Assembly: GCA_934754515.1 (NCBI GenBank)
Contig: CAKVIG010000001.1
Location: 124,001-188,000, forward strand
Direction: 5' to 3'
Length of the DNA: 64,000 nt
From: an uncultured Candidatus Melainabacteria bacterium
GTDB taxonomy: Bacteria; Cyanobacteriota; Vampirovibrionia; Gastranaerophilales; Gastranaerophilaceae
The position numbers and the translations under genes are program-made. Within the stretch, counting starts at the first letter, position 1. The number at the start of each line of letters is the position of its first letter. A model generated the notes under the pieces. The model was not told the origin of the DNA. It saw only the letters and a program-made list of their open reading frames with translations, and did no database searches. Shown here piece after piece: positions 48,926 through 57,408 of this stretch.

Positions 48926-48976
48926 AAATTTTACACGGCTGAGTTAATTATATTTAACTCAGCCGTGTAAATTTTT
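48926..48976. terminator. adk terminator, long stem
   Basis: An almost perfect 20-base stem starting AAATTTTACACGGCTGAG, complement on the right arm, then ATTTTTG. Confidence 0.88.
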
Positions 48977-49049
48977 GTTACAAAAAAGCAAGTTTTTCTG
49001 CAAAAATGTTTTACATGATATAGAAGGTAAAACTCTATGGAGGTTTTTT

Positions 49050-49463
49050 ATGAATAGTGTTTCTTTTCATGGCGAATCAGCAGGAAGTATCGGTTACTTA
49101 AACAAACTTTCATCACATGATGGTGAATCAGCAGGAAGCGTTGGAAAAGTTGCCAATACTCAAGGCGGAGCAACTCTTGCTCAAGCCCCGGAGTGTGATA
49201 CCGTTAATTTTAGAGGTAGAGAAGAAAAGAAACAGTCTTCGGTTTTAGGAAAGATTATAAGTTTAGCTGCAACTGCAGGTGTTGCAATCGGCGGTTTGGC
49301 TTATGCACACAAATCGGGTGCAATTGCTAAGTTAAAAGATGGCAATATTAAGAAATATTTGGCAAAAGCAGGTGAAACTTGTTATGATTGGTGTAACAAC
49401 ACAAAGGATTACGCTGAAAAGTACTACAATAAAATCAAGGATTATATTAGTAAAAAATCTTAA
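49050..49463 (+). CDS. DTVNFRG-motif small protein with GESAGS repeat
   Basis: 137 residues from the ATG at 49050 (GGAGG 6 bases upstream; the frame reaches 48975). The N-terminus opens V-S-F-H-G-E-S-A-G-S-I-G and repeats H-D-G-E-S-A-G-S-V-G about 18 residues later. C-D-T-V-N-F-R-G lies at 49-56. One hydrophobic segment (about 68-86: I-S-L-A-A-T-A-G-V-A-I-G-G-L-A-Y-A) and a Lys-rich C-terminus with two Cys. Not recognised; shares the D-T-V-x-F-x-G motif with the proteins at 10682 and 59478. Confidence 0.7.
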   Translation: MNSVSFHGESAGSIGYLNKLSSHDGESAGSVGKVANTQGGATLAQAPECDTVNFRGREEKKQSSVLGKIISLAATAGVAIGGLAYAHKSGAIAKLKDGNIKKYLAKAGETCYDWCNNTKDYAEKYYNKIKDYISKKS

Positions 49464-49732
49464 GCATTACCTATTCGGAACCAGTTTACAAATTTGTTAA
49501 ACATTGTATTTTCAGGGATATCTTTTTCTTTAATTTCAGGTTCTTCTGTTTCAAATAGAATCTCGCTCGGTTCGTTTTCTTCTTTGCGTTCGAACATATC
49601 TTCATCCGGCTCGTCTTTGCGTTTTTTGTTTTGGCGCATATACATTCCGCCTCCGCCTAAACCGCCGCCGTCTTTGTAGGTTGCTTGAGCTTTGTTGATT
49701 GGGTTGACATTACTGTTAAAATCAAAAGACAT
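49460..49732 (-). CDS. Small acidic hypothetical protein
   Basis: 90 residues. A Gly run (G-G-G-L-G-G-G-G-M-Y-M-R) at about 22-33 followed by a strongly charged tail rich in Glu and Lys, ending N-K-F-V-N-W-F-R-I-G-N-A. Probably disordered in the middle. Overlaps the end of the gene on the other strand by 4 bases. Unknown. Confidence 0.6.
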   Translation of the reverse strand: MSFDFNSNVNPINKAQATYKDGGGLGGGGMYMRQNKKRKDEPDEDMFERKEENEPSEILFETEEPEIKEKDIPENTMFNKFVNWFRIGNA

Positions 49733-49829
49733 AATTTTTGGTCCCGATTGTACGTTGCATGTATATTATAAACTATTTTTCAACTTTTTCCAGTGTTTTT
49801 ATGCTAAAATCATTCTCGTGAGGTAGTGA

Positions 49830-50609
49830 ATGAAAAAATTTTTGAGTATTTGTTTTTTGTTTCTAATGTCTGCAATGGCTTCTCAAGCCAATGATATGCG
49901 CTTTGTACAAGTTACGGATGTGCGCTATAATGCAGCAGAAGATAACGGTACTTTTGCTAAAACTATTCAAGATATTAATAAGCAAAAAGACGTTAAGTTT
50001 GTTGTGTTTACGGGCGATAACATTAATAAGCCTGACAAAGAAGATTTGTCCGCATTTTTAAAAGAAGCTAAAAAGCTTAATTGCCCTTTTTATATGGTAA
50101 TTGGCGACAAAGATGTCAACAAACACAAAGAAATGAGCAAAAAACAATACATTAAAGAAATTCAACACCACATGAGGAAATACAAATTTGAACATCCAAG
50201 TTATGCTTTCGAGCGTGATGGCGTTGTATTTATTGTAGTTGACGGTTCTAAAGATGTTATTCCGGGAACAAACGGATATTTTAAAGAAGATGTTTTGACT
50301 TGGTTGGAAAATGAACTTGCAATGCATAGCACGCAAAATGTAATCATTTTACAGCATTTTCCTCTGATTCCACCTTCAAATAAAGAAACTTATTATACGT
50401 TTAAACCTGAAAATTATTTAAAGATTTTGCATAACAACAAAAACGTAAAAGCGGTAATTTCAGGTCATTTTGGCGTTAATAACGAACAAAATGTTGATGG
50501 TGTAGCACATATTTCGACTTCACCGATTCCGTATTACAGAATTATTGATGTAATGGATTGTGATAGTACAAATCCTACTATTTGGGCAGAATTGAAAGAA
50601 GTTAAGTAG
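49830..50609 (+). CDS. Exported metallophosphoesterase-like protein, degenerate active site
   Basis: 259 residues with a signal peptide (1-20). The calcineurin-like fold is recognisable: F-V-Q-V-T-D-V-R, V-F-T-G-D-N-I-N, Y-M-V-I-G-D-K-D-V, I-I-L-Q-H-F-P, V-I-S-G-H-F-G. But the D-x-H motif reads D-V-R, the G-N-H-D motif reads G-D-K-D, and G-H-x-H reads G-H-F-G. Three metal-ligand His residues are therefore missing, so it may be a pseudoenzyme or use a different metal site. It lies upstream of fliF in the same direction, about 100 bases apart. GAGG precedes the ATG. Confidence 0.75.
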   Translation: MKKFLSICFLFLMSAMASQANDMRFVQVTDVRYNAAEDNGTFAKTIQDINKQKDVKFVVFTGDNINKPDKEDLSAFLKEAKKLNCPFYMVIGDKDVNKHKEMSKKQYIKEIQHHMRKYKFEHPSYAFERDGVVFIVVDGSKDVIPGTNGYFKEDVLTWLENELAMHSTQNVIILQHFPLIPPSNKETYYTFKPENYLKILHNNKNVKAVISGHFGVNNEQNVDGVAHISTSPIPYYRIIDVMDCDSTNPTIWAELKEVK

Positions 50610-50710
50610 TTTGGTGCGGTGTAAAGTATAAACTTTACACTTATTAATAATTTGAAAAGATTTCCATCTTAGGTTATGATTATTATTGAATAATTGTGCG
50701 TGGGGAGTAC

Positions 50711-52255
50711 ATGGAAAATAATTATTTTGCACTACTAGCTAATGATGTGAAGAAGTTGTGGAACGGATTGGACGGCAACCAAAAACTTGGTATGCTTGCC
50801 CTTATCGTTGTAACGATTGCTGTTGCAGCATTTTTCTTATCTAAAGCTATGGAACCTGATTGGGTTGTTTTATATTCAGACTTAAATGAAGTTAATGCTA
50901 TAAGTATCGTTGAGAACATGAAGAAAAACGGTTATCGTTACAAAGTGTCAGAAGACCATAAAACGATTTTGGTGCCGTCAAATGTTCGTGATGAAATGCG
51001 TGTTTTTGTTGCAGAAAACGATTTGATTAAAAACGGAGATACGGGTTTTGAACTTTTAGATGATATGCAATTGGGTTCAACCGATTTTAAAAACAAATTA
51101 ACTAAACAAAGAATTTTTCAAGGCGAATTAACTCGTTCAATTGAAAAAATTCAAGGTGTTAAATACGCTCGTGTTCAGCTTGCAGAACCTGAACGTTCGA
51201 TTTTTGAAGATAATGATGCAAAACCGACTGCGTCAGTAGTTTTGGTTTTAGAACCGGGATACAAAATCAAGAGTTCTCAAGTTAAAGCAATTAAAAACTT
51301 GGTCGCTTATGCTGTTCCGAGAATGACTCCTGAACAGGTATTTATTACTGACCAAAATGGTAACAGCTTGTCAGATGAAACTTCTAAAAACTCAACAGAT
51401 ATGGAAAGTTTTAAGACAAACTTGGAAAAAGACACAGCTAAAAAGGTTTCGGAAGTTTTAGAAAAAATTGTCGGCAAAGGCAATGTTTCTGTTCAGGTTA
51501 ATGCAGATATTGATTTTAATTCGGCAAAATCTACAATTGAAAGTTATATTCCTGTAAATGATAAAGGAGAAGGCGTTGTAACAAGTTCTCAAACAGAAGT
51601 TGAAACTTATGAAAATCCGAATAACGTACCTAATCCGAATGGCGTAAATCAAAGAAACTTGAACTATTCAAAACAAAAGACTGCCGTAAATTACAGTGTG
51701 TCAAAAGAAGTTAAACAAGTTGTTTACGCACCGGGAACTATAAAAAGACTTTCAATTGCGGTTGCGGTTAACAAAATTTTGACGGAAGCTGAAAAAGAAG
51801 AACTTAAAAATCTTGTACTTTCTGCCTCAGGCGTAGATTATTCAAGGGGCGATGTAATTTCTGTTTCAGGCTTGCAGTTTGAAGGTGCATCAATTGATAA
51901 GAAAGCTCAGGAAGATTTTGCAAAACAATATCAACAAGAGCAAACAATGTACTTTATAACTTCATCAGTAATTCCATTGGTTGTAGTATTGGTACTAGGC
52001 TGTTTTGCATTATTTATCTTAAAGAACTTTGTATCAAAAATGCCTACACCAAAACGTCAAGAACGCAGAATGCCTGAGGAAATAGTGGAAACACAAACTG
52101 AAGACGAAGAACAAGAAGAAAACTTGCCAAAAATTGAACTAAACAAAAAAGAGATTAAATCTCAAAAAGAACAAAGTATAAACGAACTGAATGAAGCTGT
52201 AATGGCATCGCCAGAGGATGCTGCGAAGCTGATTACGTCGTTTATTAAGGACTAA
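50711..52255 (+). CDS. fliF: Flagellar MS-ring protein FliF
   Basis: Membrane ring of the flagellar basal body and mount for the rotor. 514 residues from the ATG at 50711 (GGGGAG upstream; a GTG at 50696 is also open). Membrane segments at about 23-43 and 415-440 flank the periplasmic ring-building domains (W-V-V-L-Y-S-D-L-N-E, G-D-T-G-F-E-L-L, T-R-Q-R-I-F-Q-G-E-L-type T-K-Q-R-I-F, R-V-Q-L-A-E-P-E-R-S-I-F). The C-terminal tail that binds FliG is Glu/Lys-rich. First gene of fliFGHI. Confidence 0.95.
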   Translation: MENNYFALLANDVKKLWNGLDGNQKLGMLALIVVTIAVAAFFLSKAMEPDWVVLYSDLNEVNAISIVENMKKNGYRYKVSEDHKTILVPSNVRDEMRVFVAENDLIKNGDTGFELLDDMQLGSTDFKNKLTKQRIFQGELTRSIEKIQGVKYARVQLAEPERSIFEDNDAKPTASVVLVLEPGYKIKSSQVKAIKNLVAYAVPRMTPEQVFITDQNGNSLSDETSKNSTDMESFKTNLEKDTAKKVSEVLEKIVGKGNVSVQVNADIDFNSAKSTIESYIPVNDKGEGVVTSSQTEVETYENPNNVPNPNGVNQRNLNYSKQKTAVNYSVSKEVKQVVYAPGTIKRLSIAVAVNKILTEAEKEELKNLVLSASGVDYSRGDVISVSGLQFEGASIDKKAQEDFAKQYQQEQTMYFITSSVIPLVVVLVLGCFALFILKNFVSKMPTPKRQERRMPEEIVETQTEDEEQEENLPKIELNKKEIKSQKEQSINELNEAVMASPEDAAKLITSFIKD

Positions 52256-52298
52256 TACTAACTAATAAACAAGAATAGGTTTAAAGATGATAAGTTGA

Positions 52299-52370
52299 AT
52301 TGAAAATGGAAAATGGAAAATGGAAAATTATTTAAAACAATTTTTCATTTTCAACTTTCAATTTTCCATT
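52299..52370. repeat. Family A palindrome inside the fli operon
   Basis: AATTGAAAATGGAAAATGGA and further ATGGAAA units pair with ATTTTTCATTTTCAACTTTC and on to ATTTTCCATT. It separates fliF from fliG. Confidence 0.85.
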
Positions 52371-52411
52371 GATAATTTTACTAAAAGCTTCAACGCCAAA
52401 AGGAAAAAGTC

Positions 52412-53461
52412 ATGGGTATCGAAGAAATAAAAAAAGCCAAAGAGGAAGCAAAAAAGACGATTACACGTCCGAGCCAAAAGGTTGCGGCACTTTTGATTGC
52501 GCTTGGACCTGCAACAGCTTCTGAAATACTCAAGAATATAAAAGATGAAGATTTATTGGAACAAATTACACTGGATATTGCAAATCTCGGTAAGATTTCT
52601 GATGAAGATTTAAATGAAGTTCTGAACGAATTTAAAACAGTTTTTCAAGCTAAAAATTACATCGCTCAAGGCGGTGTCGGTTATGCAAAACAATTGTTGG
52701 CGCAAACTTATGGTGAGGCTGAAGCCGGAAAACTTCTGGAAAAAGTTAACTCTATGGTTAACACAAATCCGTTTTATTTCTTAAATGAAGCTGACCCGTC
52801 ACAGCTTGCAAATACTTTTGCGTCTGAAAACCCACAGCTTTTGGCATTAATTTTGGCATACTTAAGACCTGAATTATCAGCACAGGTTTTGGCGTTTTTA
52901 CCGCCTGATATTCAAGCGGTTGTTTCTATGCGAATTGCGGATATGACACCTACAAACCCTGAAATTTTATCAACAATTGAGGATATTGTAGAACGCAAAT
53001 TCTCGGCTTTGTTGGTTCAAGATTTCTCAAATGCAGGCGGCGTAGAATCTTTGGCAAACATTTTAAACTGCTGCGACCGTGGTACAGAAAAGAATATTAT
53101 GGAATGGCTTGATATTGAAAATCAAGAAATGGCTCAAGAAGTTCGTGACTTGATGTTCGTATTTGAAGATATTATTATTCTTGACGATAGAGCTATTCAA
53201 AGATTGCTTAGAGAAATTGATACCAAACAGCTTGCACTTGCACTTAAAGGTACAAAAGACGAAATTAAGAACAAAATCTTCAAGAACATGTCAGAACGTG
53301 CAAGACAAATGCTTACGGATGATATGGAATATCTTGGACCTGTTAGGGCAAAAGAAGTTCAAGAAGCTCAAACGGGCATTGTTAATGCTATCAGAAATCT
53401 TGAAGCAAGCGGTGAAATCACGATTACTCGTGCAAGTGTTGAGGATGAATTAGTTGAGTAG
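52412..53461 (+). CDS. fliG: Flagellar motor switch protein FliG
   Basis: Rotor protein linking the MS ring to the C ring and the stator. 349 residues: N-terminal FliF-binding domain (K-V-A-A-L-L-I-A-L-G), middle domain (N-P-x-x-L-A-x-I-L-A-Y-L-R type: N-P-Q-L-L-A-L-I-L-A-Y-L), and the C-terminal torque helix with conserved charges L-D-D-R-A-I-Q-R-L-L-R-E-I-D and M-S-E-R-A-R-Q-M-L. The AAAGGAAAAAG before the ATG is the ribosome site. Overlaps fliH by 8 bases. Confidence 0.96.
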   Translation: MGIEEIKKAKEEAKKTITRPSQKVAALLIALGPATASEILKNIKDEDLLEQITLDIANLGKISDEDLNEVLNEFKTVFQAKNYIAQGGVGYAKQLLAQTYGEAEAGKLLEKVNSMVNTNPFYFLNEADPSQLANTFASENPQLLALILAYLRPELSAQVLAFLPPDIQAVVSMRIADMTPTNPEILSTIEDIVERKFSALLVQDFSNAGGVESLANILNCCDRGTEKNIMEWLDIENQEMAQEVRDLMFVFEDIIILDDRAIQRLLREIDTKQLALALKGTKDEIKNKIFKNMSERARQMLTDDMEYLGPVRAKEVQEAQTGIVNAIRNLEASGEITITRASVEDELVE

Positions 53462-54206
53462 TAATAGAATAAAAGGTCAAGAAATTCAAATGGGCGACAG
53501 CTTTGTTCTGCCGATAGAACAAACGCGCGTCACAAGACAGCAGGCAAAAGTTCAGCAAATTATTGCGGAAACTGATGCTAAGGCTCAACAAATTTTAGAC
53601 TCTGCGCAAAATCAATCTCAAATTGTTATCCAGACTGCTAACACGGAAGCTGAAAGAATTATTCAAGACGCGCGCAATAAAGCTCAACAAGAATACGAGT
53701 CAATCAAAAACCAAGCTTATGAAGAAGGTTTTAAAAAAGGCGAACAAGATGGTTTGTATAAGTTTCAAAACGACGCATCAGAGGCTTTGCGCTCACTTGA
53801 TACGCTTGCAAGCGGATCTTTTGATATGAAAAAGAACATCATAGATTCTGCTTCTCAAGATATTGTTGATTTGGTTGTTGCAATAGCAGACAAGGTTTGT
53901 CATCAAAAATTTGATAACAAAGTTTTGTATAAAATCACTTTAGACGCTATTAAACAACTAAACGACAAGGAAAATATTACAATTATTGTCAATCCTGAGC
54001 TTGTTGAAAATATCAATAAACTTGTTCCAAATTTCAGAAGTGAATTTCCTACTCTTAAGAGCTTGAGAGTTGTTGAAGATAATTCACTTTCTGCAGACGG
54101 TGTAATTGTAGAAACACCTGATATCAGGCTGGACTCAAGAGTTTCTTCTCAAATAGCGGAAATTGCACAAAATATGCTTACGGGTGCTAACAATGAGTTG
54201 GAGTAA
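53454..54206 (+). CDS. fliH: Flagellar export ATPase regulator FliH
   Basis: Stator-like protein that binds and restrains FliI. 250 residues. Residues ~25-100 form a long Gln/Ala-rich coiled coil (A-D-A-K-A-Q-Q-I-L-D-S-A and on), then A-Y-E-E-G-F-K-K-G-E-Q-D-G, the FliH signature, and a C-terminal globular domain with I-V-D-L-V-V-A-I-A-D-K-V and V-V-E-D-N-S-L-S-A-D-G-V-I-V-E-T. The start is TTG at 53454, overlapping fliG; an ATG at 53490 is the alternative. Confidence 0.88.
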   Translation: MSSNRIKGQEIQMGDSFVLPIEQTRVTRQQAKVQQIIAETDAKAQQILDSAQNQSQIVIQTANTEAERIIQDARNKAQQEYESIKNQAYEEGFKKGEQDGLYKFQNDASEALRSLDTLASGSFDMKKNIIDSASQDIVDLVVAIADKVCHQKFDNKVLYKITLDAIKQLNDKENITIIVNPELVENINKLVPNFRSEFPTLKSLRVVEDNSLSADGVIVETPDIRLDSRVSSQIAEIAQNMLTGANNELE

Positions 54207-55518
54207 GGATAAGTATTTAGATATTATTAAGAGCGCGAAAACGATTAAAGAAATCGGTAAGATTACCGAAATCATCGGGCTTACAATTGAGTCCGACGGG
54301 CCTAAATCTTCAATCGGTGATTTGTGCTACATTTATAACGATTATAACGACAAGCCTACAATGGCGGAAGTTGTTGGTTTTAAGCGTGATAAAATTTTGC
54401 TTATGCCTCTTGCAAATCCTGACGGAATTCATCCTGGGGCATTGGTTGTAAATACGGGCGGAGCAATGAAAATTGGTGTCGGCAATCAGCTTATCGGACG
54501 TGTTTTGGACGGTTTGGGCAATCCAATTGATACGTTGGGTGATATTCGTTTTTCGGAATACCGTTCAACGCACGCGGATGCAATCAATCCTCTGAAAAGA
54601 AAACGTATTTCTGAACCGCTTTCTCTTGGAATTCGCTCGATTGACGGATTTATGACAGTCGGCAAAGGTCAAAGAATGGGTATTTTTGCAGGTTCAGGTG
54701 TCGGAAAAAGTACAACAATCGGTATGATGGCGAAAAATACAACTGCGGATTTGAATGTTATTGCACTGATTGGTGAACGTGGACGTGAGGTTAAAGAATT
54801 TATTGAAGAAATTTTAGGCCCTGAAGGTATGAAACGTTCAATTGTAATTGCAGCGACTTCTGAACAGCCGTCTTTAGTAAAAATAAAAGCCGCGTTTGTT
54901 GCAACTTCTATCGCCGAATACTTTAGAGATAAGGGTTTGGACGTTTTGTTTATGCTGGATTCCGTAACTCGTATTGCGATGGCGCAGAGAGAAGTCGGAC
55001 TTGCAATTGGTGAACCGCCTGCAACAAGAGGTTACACGCCGTCAGTTTTTGCAATTATGCCTAAACTTATGGAAAGAGCAGGTACAAACGAAGTCGGAAC
55101 GATTACGGGGCTTTATACGGTCTTGGTTGAAGGTGACGACTTTAACGAACCTATTTCCGATACAGCAAGAAGTATCTTGGACGGTCATATAATGCTTTCA
55201 AGAGATTTGGCGCACAAAAACCATTATCCTGCGGTTGATGTTTTGCAATCCTTGAGTCGTGTTATGGGGGATGTTACAACAAAAGAACACAGACAGGCTG
55301 CGGGCGTTTTAAGAAATCTTCTTGCAGTACACAAAAAGAATGAAGATTTGATTAATATCGGTGCTTATGTAAAAGGCTCTGACCCAATGTGCGATAAGGC
55401 TATTGCAATGATGGGTAATATAGACGGATTTTTGAAGCAATCAACTGATGATAAGATTGATTATCAAGAAACAATTAATCAGCTTTTGCAATTGGGACAA
55501 CTTGCAGGTGCAGGATAA
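54193..55518 (+). CDS. fliI: Flagellar protein export ATPase FliI
   Basis: Hexameric ATPase driving export of flagellar subunits. 441 residues from the ATG at 54193, which overlaps fliH by 14 bases. P-loop G-S-G-V-G-K-S-T near residues 167-174, L-I-G-E-R-G-R-E-V, L-D-S-V-T-R-I-A-M-A-Q-R-E-V-G-L-A-I-G-E-P-P-A-T-R-G-Y-T-P-S-V-F, and Y-T-V-L-V-E-G-D-D all match FliI/YscN. fliJ does not follow; a P-type ATPase converges 3 bases after the stop. Confidence 0.97.
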   Translation: MSWSKDKYLDIIKSAKTIKEIGKITEIIGLTIESDGPKSSIGDLCYIYNDYNDKPTMAEVVGFKRDKILLMPLANPDGIHPGALVVNTGGAMKIGVGNQLIGRVLDGLGNPIDTLGDIRFSEYRSTHADAINPLKRKRISEPLSLGIRSIDGFMTVGKGQRMGIFAGSGVGKSTTIGMMAKNTTADLNVIALIGERGREVKEFIEEILGPEGMKRSIVIAATSEQPSLVKIKAAFVATSIAEYFRDKGLDVLFMLDSVTRIAMAQREVGLAIGEPPATRGYTPSVFAIMPKLMERAGTNEVGTITGLYTVLVEGDDFNEPISDTARSILDGHIMLSRDLAHKNHYPAVDVLQSLSRVMGDVTTKEHRQAAGVLRNLLAVHKKNEDLINIGAYVKGSDPMCDKAIAMMGNIDGFLKQSTDDKIDYQETINQLLQLGQLAGAG

Positions 55519-55521
55519 GAG

Positions 55522-57288
55522 TTATTTAGAAGCTCTTAAAGCATTCAATATCGCAATAATTGAAACGCCGACATCTGCAAAAACTGCGCCCCACATTGAA
55601 ACGAAACCTAAACCGCCGAAAATTAAAAATAATAATTTGATTGCGAGTGCAAAAACTATGTTTTCTTTTGCAATAAGCATTGTCTTTTTTGCCATTTTGA
55701 TTGCTAAAGCAACCTTTGAAGGTTTGTCGTCCATAATTACGACATCGGCAGATTCTATTGCAACATCAGAACCCAAACCGCCCATTGCAATGCCGACATC
55801 CGCACGAGTCAGAACCGGTGCATCATTAATTCCGTCACCAACGAAAATTACGCTACCCTTGCTTGAAGCAATTGCGTTTTCAAGTCTTTCAACTTTATCG
55901 TTTGGCAAAAGCTCTGCGTGATATTCGTCAATTCCGATTTCTGCTGCGACATTTTGTGCTGTTGTTTCAGAATCACCAGTCAACATTTCAGTTTTTAAGC
56001 CAAGCTTTCTAAGAGCTTCTATTGCTGATTTTGTATCATCTTTTATTGTGTCGGCAATTACAATATAGCCTTGATAAACGCCGTCAATTGCAACATAAAC
56101 AACAGTTCCTGCTTTGTTAACAGGAGTTGTGTTTATAAAATTTGCATTACCTACTAAAATTTCTTTACCTTCAATTTTAGCCTTAATTCCATATCCTGCA
56201 ATTTCTTCTATTTCATTGTTTGTGGGAATTTCTGAATTATATTTTTCTTTGTAAGCTTCTCTAATCGCTTCTGCTATCGGGTGCGGAGAAACGGCTTCTG
56301 CAAACGCAGTATAGCGTAACAAATCAGGATTGTCGGAAGAAATTTCAACAACTTTAAAATTACCTTTTGTCAAAGTTCCTGTTTTATCGAAAATAGCAAC
56401 TTTTGCCTTTGATAAGATTTCAATATAACTGCTGCCTTTAATCAAAATGCCTTTAGAAGACGCGCCACCAATTCCTGCAAAGAAGCTCAAAGGAATTGAG
56501 ATTACTAAAGCACATGGACAAGAAATTACCAAAAACGTCAACGCTCTTTCAATATAAAACGGTGGAATACAAGCGATAATACAAGCGATGATTACAACTG
56601 CGGGCGTATAGTAGCGCGCAAATTTGGTTATAAAGTTTTCGGTTTTTGCCTTTTTAGAAGATGCGTTTTCTACGAGTTCCAAAATTTTTGCAACGGTAGA
56701 TTCGCCAAATGGTTTTGTTACTTTAACTTCCAAAACTCCGTTAAGATTAATACATCCGCTGATTACTTCATCTCCTGTTTCAACGCTTCTAGGCAAAGCT
56801 TCACCTGTCAATGCGGAAGTATCAAGAGAGGCTTTTCCTGAAATGACTACGCCGTCAAGCGGAATTTTTTCACCTGTTTTAACGGTTATAATATCGCCGA
56901 TTTTGACTTCTGACGGAGAAACTTTTTTACCGTTTAAGTTCGCATAATCAGGGCGAATATCCATCAATGCAGCGATTGAGCTTTTCGATTTATCAACAGC
57001 CTTATCTTGCATGTATTCGCCGATTTGGTACAAAATCATTACCATAACGGCTTCAGGGAACTCTTTTATGCAAATCGCACCGACAGTTGCGAGTGACATT
57101 AAAAAGTTTTCGTCAAAAATTTGACCTTTCAAAATATTTTTTATAGCACGAAGCAAGACATCCGCTCCAACAATCAGATAAGCAACTAAAAAGAGCGGGT
57201 TGAAAACATAGCCCAAACCGAATAAAATAAGTCCTGTAATTATTCTTGGGATAACAAATGTATTAGCTTCTTCGTGTTCGCACATCAT
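55522..57288 (-). CDS. Zn2+/Cd2+-type P1B ATPase
   Basis: 588 residues, heavy-metal-exporting P-type ATPase. Membrane C-P-C motif (I-S-C-P-C-A-L) near residue 254, phosphorylation site D-K-T-G-T-L-T near 301, H-P-I-A-E-A-I, G-D-G-I-N-D-A-P. The C-P-C, and the ArsR/SmtB neighbour, point to Zn/Cd/Pb rather than copper. There is no N-terminal heavy-metal-binding domain, only a short start M-M-C-E-H-E-E. AAAGGAG precedes the ATG. Divergent from its likely repressor. Confidence 0.94.
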   Translation of the reverse strand: MMCEHEEANTFVIPRIITGLILFGLGYVFNPLFLVAYLIVGADVLLRAIKNILKGQIFDENFLMSLATVGAICIKEFPEAVMVMILYQIGEYMQDKAVDKSKSSIAALMDIRPDYANLNGKKVSPSEVKIGDIITVKTGEKIPLDGVVISGKASLDTSALTGEALPRSVETGDEVISGCINLNGVLEVKVTKPFGESTVAKILELVENASSKKAKTENFITKFARYYTPAVVIIACIIACIPPFYIERALTFLVISCPCALVISIPLSFFAGIGGASSKGILIKGSSYIEILSKAKVAIFDKTGTLTKGNFKVVEISSDNPDLLRYTAFAEAVSPHPIAEAIREAYKEKYNSEIPTNNEIEEIAGYGIKAKIEGKEILVGNANFINTTPVNKAGTVVYVAIDGVYQGYIVIADTIKDDTKSAIEALRKLGLKTEMLTGDSETTAQNVAAEIGIDEYHAELLPNDKVERLENAIASSKGSVIFVGDGINDAPVLTRADVGIAMGGLGSDVAIESADVVIMDDKPSKVALAIKMAKKTMLIAKENIVFALAIKLLFLIFGGLGFVSMWGAVFADVGVSIIAILNALRASK

Positions 57289-57304
57289 ATTCTCCTTTAC
57301 TTAT

Positions 57305-57401
57305 ATTATAGTTGAGCAACTGTTCAACTGTCAATATGTAATATTTGAGATTTTACAAAAGTTAATACGATTTGACATTTGAACAAATATTCAACTATAA
57401 T
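57305..57401. promoter_or_regulatory. Divergent promoters with mirrored ArsR operators
   Basis: Minus: TTGACA (57334-57329), 18 bases, TATAAT (57310-57305), with AGTTGAGCAACTGTTCAACT in the spacer. Plus: TTGACA (57372-57377), 18 bases, TATAAT (57396-57401), with TTTGAACAAATATTCAACT in the spacer. Each spacer holds an imperfect TTGAACA...TGTTCAA palindrome of the SmtB/CzrA type, so the repressor would control both genes. Confidence 0.85.
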
Positions 57402-57408
57402 ATAGAAT

